From assembly GCA_025331445.1 (NCBI GenBank), contig JAIWNE010000213.1, forward strand, positions 1-30,981: a stretch of DNA of 30,981 nucleotides, read 5' to 3'. This document shows positions 28,735 to 30,981 of this stretch, piece after piece. The stretch is from Blakeslea trispora. Lineage: Eukaryota; Mucoromycota; Mucoromycetes; Mucorales; Choanephoraceae. The notes beneath the pieces were generated by a model. That model worked only from the letters and a program-made list of their open reading frames with translations. It had not been told where the DNA came from and searched no databases. The first letter of the stretch is position 1. Each line of letters starts with the position of its first letter. The translations under genes and the position numbers were made by a program.

Positions 28735-29825
28735 AAGAGGCGCAATATGATTTTTTCGATAGTTGATATGTGAACTCAATTAGCCTGTGCTTCGCTTTCC
28801 TCAATGGTAATCTCTTTCAACTGGTTTGTACTAGCGGCCGTGTGTTTTGAGTGAGGATCGTATTTGTGTATCAACACCTGCTTTTTCATCACTGCTTATC
28901 ATTAGCAATGGTAGTCTCCTTGGCGAAAAAGTCTTGGTGATCTTCAATGTAGGCAAGGAATAGCTTGTATGCACATATAGAGTCACTCGTACAGATTGGT
29001 TTGCTCAATAAATACAATATAAGACATCTGACGGACAGACGCTAAGCCTTGTACAACGCCAATATACAATCTCAATTGTGTTTCTTGGGCATGTAAAAAT
29101 GGATTCTCGTCCCTACCAACGAATTGTTCTCATCTCGATCCAGGTGAATGTCAAGGGGATTGAGGTTGGCAATATTAGATCTTGGTCTGGCCATAGTTAC
29201 ACTTCACAGTAATGCGATAGTGTTTCGTTGTAATGTAGTGATCGAAATTGATTGGTTATTTGTCCAATTTGTATTGATAAAACGGATGCAATGTTGATGT
29301 CCCACGCCTTTAATTTATGGTCTGCGGGAGCAGTAATCAGCTGGTTGCGTTTGGAACAAAAGAGATCTTGAATCAATGGATGGTAAGCAATAGGGTCTTT
29401 GTCTGGGTGAGTCTGTTTGGATATAGATGCGATGCAGATTGAAGTGCATTGAGGTTGTGTTCTGAATTGTTTGTTGTCATTCAGGAAATCAAGGATGTTT
29501 TTACGTTGTATTCTTCATAGTCAAGACGGTATTTTTCATACCAAAGTGTCCAAATTCTCCATCCGTTGTCATATGTTTTCCTAGTGTTAAGTCTTTGAGT
29601 ATTTTCTAAAAACTAAAATATGCATTTGTTGAAGTCCTGGCCCTGTTGTGCTTTCCTAATAATAGCTATACGACTAGTGTGGTCTTTTGCTCAGTTGGTA
29701 AAATATTGGTCTGCCCAACCGCCTCATTCCCAGCAGCATTGGATGCCAAAACTGTGTTGGCCAACCAAGGAGTGTCTACCACCATCCGTTCTACCTTCAC
29801 TTTCCTGGCAGTTTGCAATACTAGT
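28735..29825 (-). pseudogene. Broken tyrosine recombinase, copy 2
   Basis: This is the second copy of the recombinase relic at 16575-17690. Many one-base deletions in its C-terminal-coding end (28,740-29,060) break the frames far more than in copy 1, while the N-terminal-coding part (29,100-29,820) is nearly unchanged. Confidence 0.6.
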
Positions 29826-30047
29826 GGAATCAGCTTCTATGGTGGGTAGGCATAAATGCCTTTCGTCGGTCATCGTTCTACAAATGCATCTGTCGCTGCT
29901 GCTTTGGGGTCTGGTCGCAAACTTCATTATGTGGGTAGCTGAGTATTTTGTCTGCTAGCAAACATGTCTATTGTCAACGGGCCCCATCTCTTTACAATAG
30001 TCTGAAAGAAATTGAATGCGAAAACCAGTATTTGAAATACTAGTAAG

Positions 30048-30772
30048 TTTACTGATTGAGAGTACAATCAGGAGCAGAGAAAATCCTGGGTAATTTTCTT
30101 GGGTTGAACGCCAATAGTTTTAGATGGCTGAAGGTAGGTTCACACATCCTTCAATCATAATGTTGTCGTTTTCTAAGATGACATACTTGCTTGGGAAAAA
30201 ATGGGATTTTATTGCGAACTTGGTCTTGATAATGCATTAGCTTGTTGAATGTTGGCAAAATAACTTTTTCGTTCTTTCTGAAGGCTTCTTCAGAAACGAT
30301 CAGTAAAAGCTTGAATACATAAGGCATTTTCGTCATCATTCTTTGAGATGTCATGTCATCATCTCCATCTACCAAGACATGCAATATCATTGCTCAATGT
30401 TCTTGAATGAAAATGCTGACTCTGCATTTCATTTTCTTCGACTCTTTGATTGAGCAGCCCTTGTAGTGTTTAAATGCGCTCATTCAAAAGCTGATCCAAA
30501 AGTCTGTCAGTGTCTTCGTTCTCTTCTTAAACTTCAGAGTCATTGAAATCCGGTTCAAAGTTATCCTCGTCTTGCTCTTCTTCATTAGCTGTAACACTAA
30601 GTCTTCTTTTCTCAGCTGATCTGAGATAGCTGTTGATGTACATTTCGCCCATACAATGTACAGTAGATAAATGCTGTCCAAGCATGTACTTTGTTGTGAA
30701 TATCCCATCACATAAACCGCAATGGCTTTCGGGTTCAGTTTCGAATTGACTGAATACATTCATGGCATCCAA
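30048..30772 (-). pseudogene. Broken C2H2 zinc-finger ORF, copy 2
   Basis: This is the second copy of 17916-18642. It begins MDAMNVFSQFETEP and keeps the single finger CGLCDGIF...GQHLSTVH, the acidic stretch and the same two in-frame stops after SEV and ERI. The shared stops show the frame was already broken before duplication. Confidence 0.55.
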
Positions 30773-30981
30773 AGGTAGGCTTGACTCCTAACTGTTTAAC
30801 CGGGTCCAGAAGAGCCTCCTTCTTCATCTTCTTTGGATTGTTCTCCTCATCCAATTCCATGCATTTTTCTGCATCAACCAATCCACAATCTTCTTCTTCT
30901 TACTACCCTGTTTGGGGGTAGGGCTTAGTTTGCGCTTTATGATAGGAGTCACCATCCTATGTGATACAGCTACCATAAGGC
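30770..30981 (-). pseudogene. Truncated DDE transposase segment, copy 2 (partial at window edge)
   Basis: This matches 18640-18852, the linker after the second catalytic Asp block, with further small insertions and deletions. The rest of the transposase would lie beyond the window. Confidence 0.55.

Larger units (their letters stand above)
28728..30981. repeat. Composite repeat unit, copy 2, cut by window end
   Basis: This is the direct repeat of 16563-18852 in the same orientation. It is about 36 nt shorter over the same span, almost entirely through scattered one-base deletions, which are densest in the first 330 bp (28,730-29,060). Only a handful of substitutions were noted across the remaining 1.9 kb. 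The copy runs off the window in the DDE transposase segment, so its full extent is unknown. Confidence 0.9.

Overview
The window looks like nuclear DNA of a Mucoromycota fungus, most likely Mucorales. The evidence is AT-rich sequence, short introns of about 60-140 bases with GTAAGT-like donors, CT/T-rich tracts before start codons, fungal housekeeping genes (RAD6/UBC2, MED15, SKT5/CHS4-like, an INO80 Ies2-like subunit), and transposable elements and hypothetical proteins resembling those I know from Mucorales genomes. All family names come from reading the sequence; no search was run.

Bases 1-15,755 are a compact gene-rich part. In order it holds: a 4-exon MED15 Mediator gene with extreme glutamine tracts (+); a RAD6/UBC2 ubiquitin-conjugating enzyme gene with a 12-nt microexon (+); a short and a longer Tc1/mariner transposase fossil (-); a possible small tail-anchored membrane protein (+); a 3-exon Sel1-repeat SKT5/CHS4-like gene (+) that converges on a coiled-coil gene (-); an INO80 Ies2-like gene (+) divergent from the coiled-coil gene across 131 bp; a 4-exon NDUFB10/PDSW-like complex I gene (-); and a 5-exon AVT/SLC38-type amino acid transporter gene (-). 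Every exon chain I propose keeps reading phase at every junction.

Bases 15,756-30,981 are accessory DNA. A block at 16,563-18,852 recurs as a direct repeat at 28,728-30,981, where the window cuts it. On the minus strand it carries a truncated DDE transposase, a broken C2H2 zinc-finger ORF and a broken tyrosine recombinase. A second member of the same DDE transposon family (25,948-27,782) keeps both terminal inverted repeats with TA flanks, and a 161-bp MITE sits inside it. Between these lie an apparently intact 9-exon gene for a 462-residue protein that I take to be Mucorales-specific (23,9xx-25,895), a decayed fragment that may belong to a related family, and several tandem repeats with 8-, 35-, 47- and 177-bp units.

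The housekeeping genes share no operon-like logic. They cover transcription (MED15), chromatin (Ies2, and RAD6 through histone H2B ubiquitination), cell wall (SKT5), respiration (NDUFB10) and amino acid storage or transport. The features most worth following up are the composite DDE/C2H2/recombinase unit, the 9-exon gene with a possible PD-(D/E)XK-like core, the nested TIR element plus MITE, and the RAD6 microexon.
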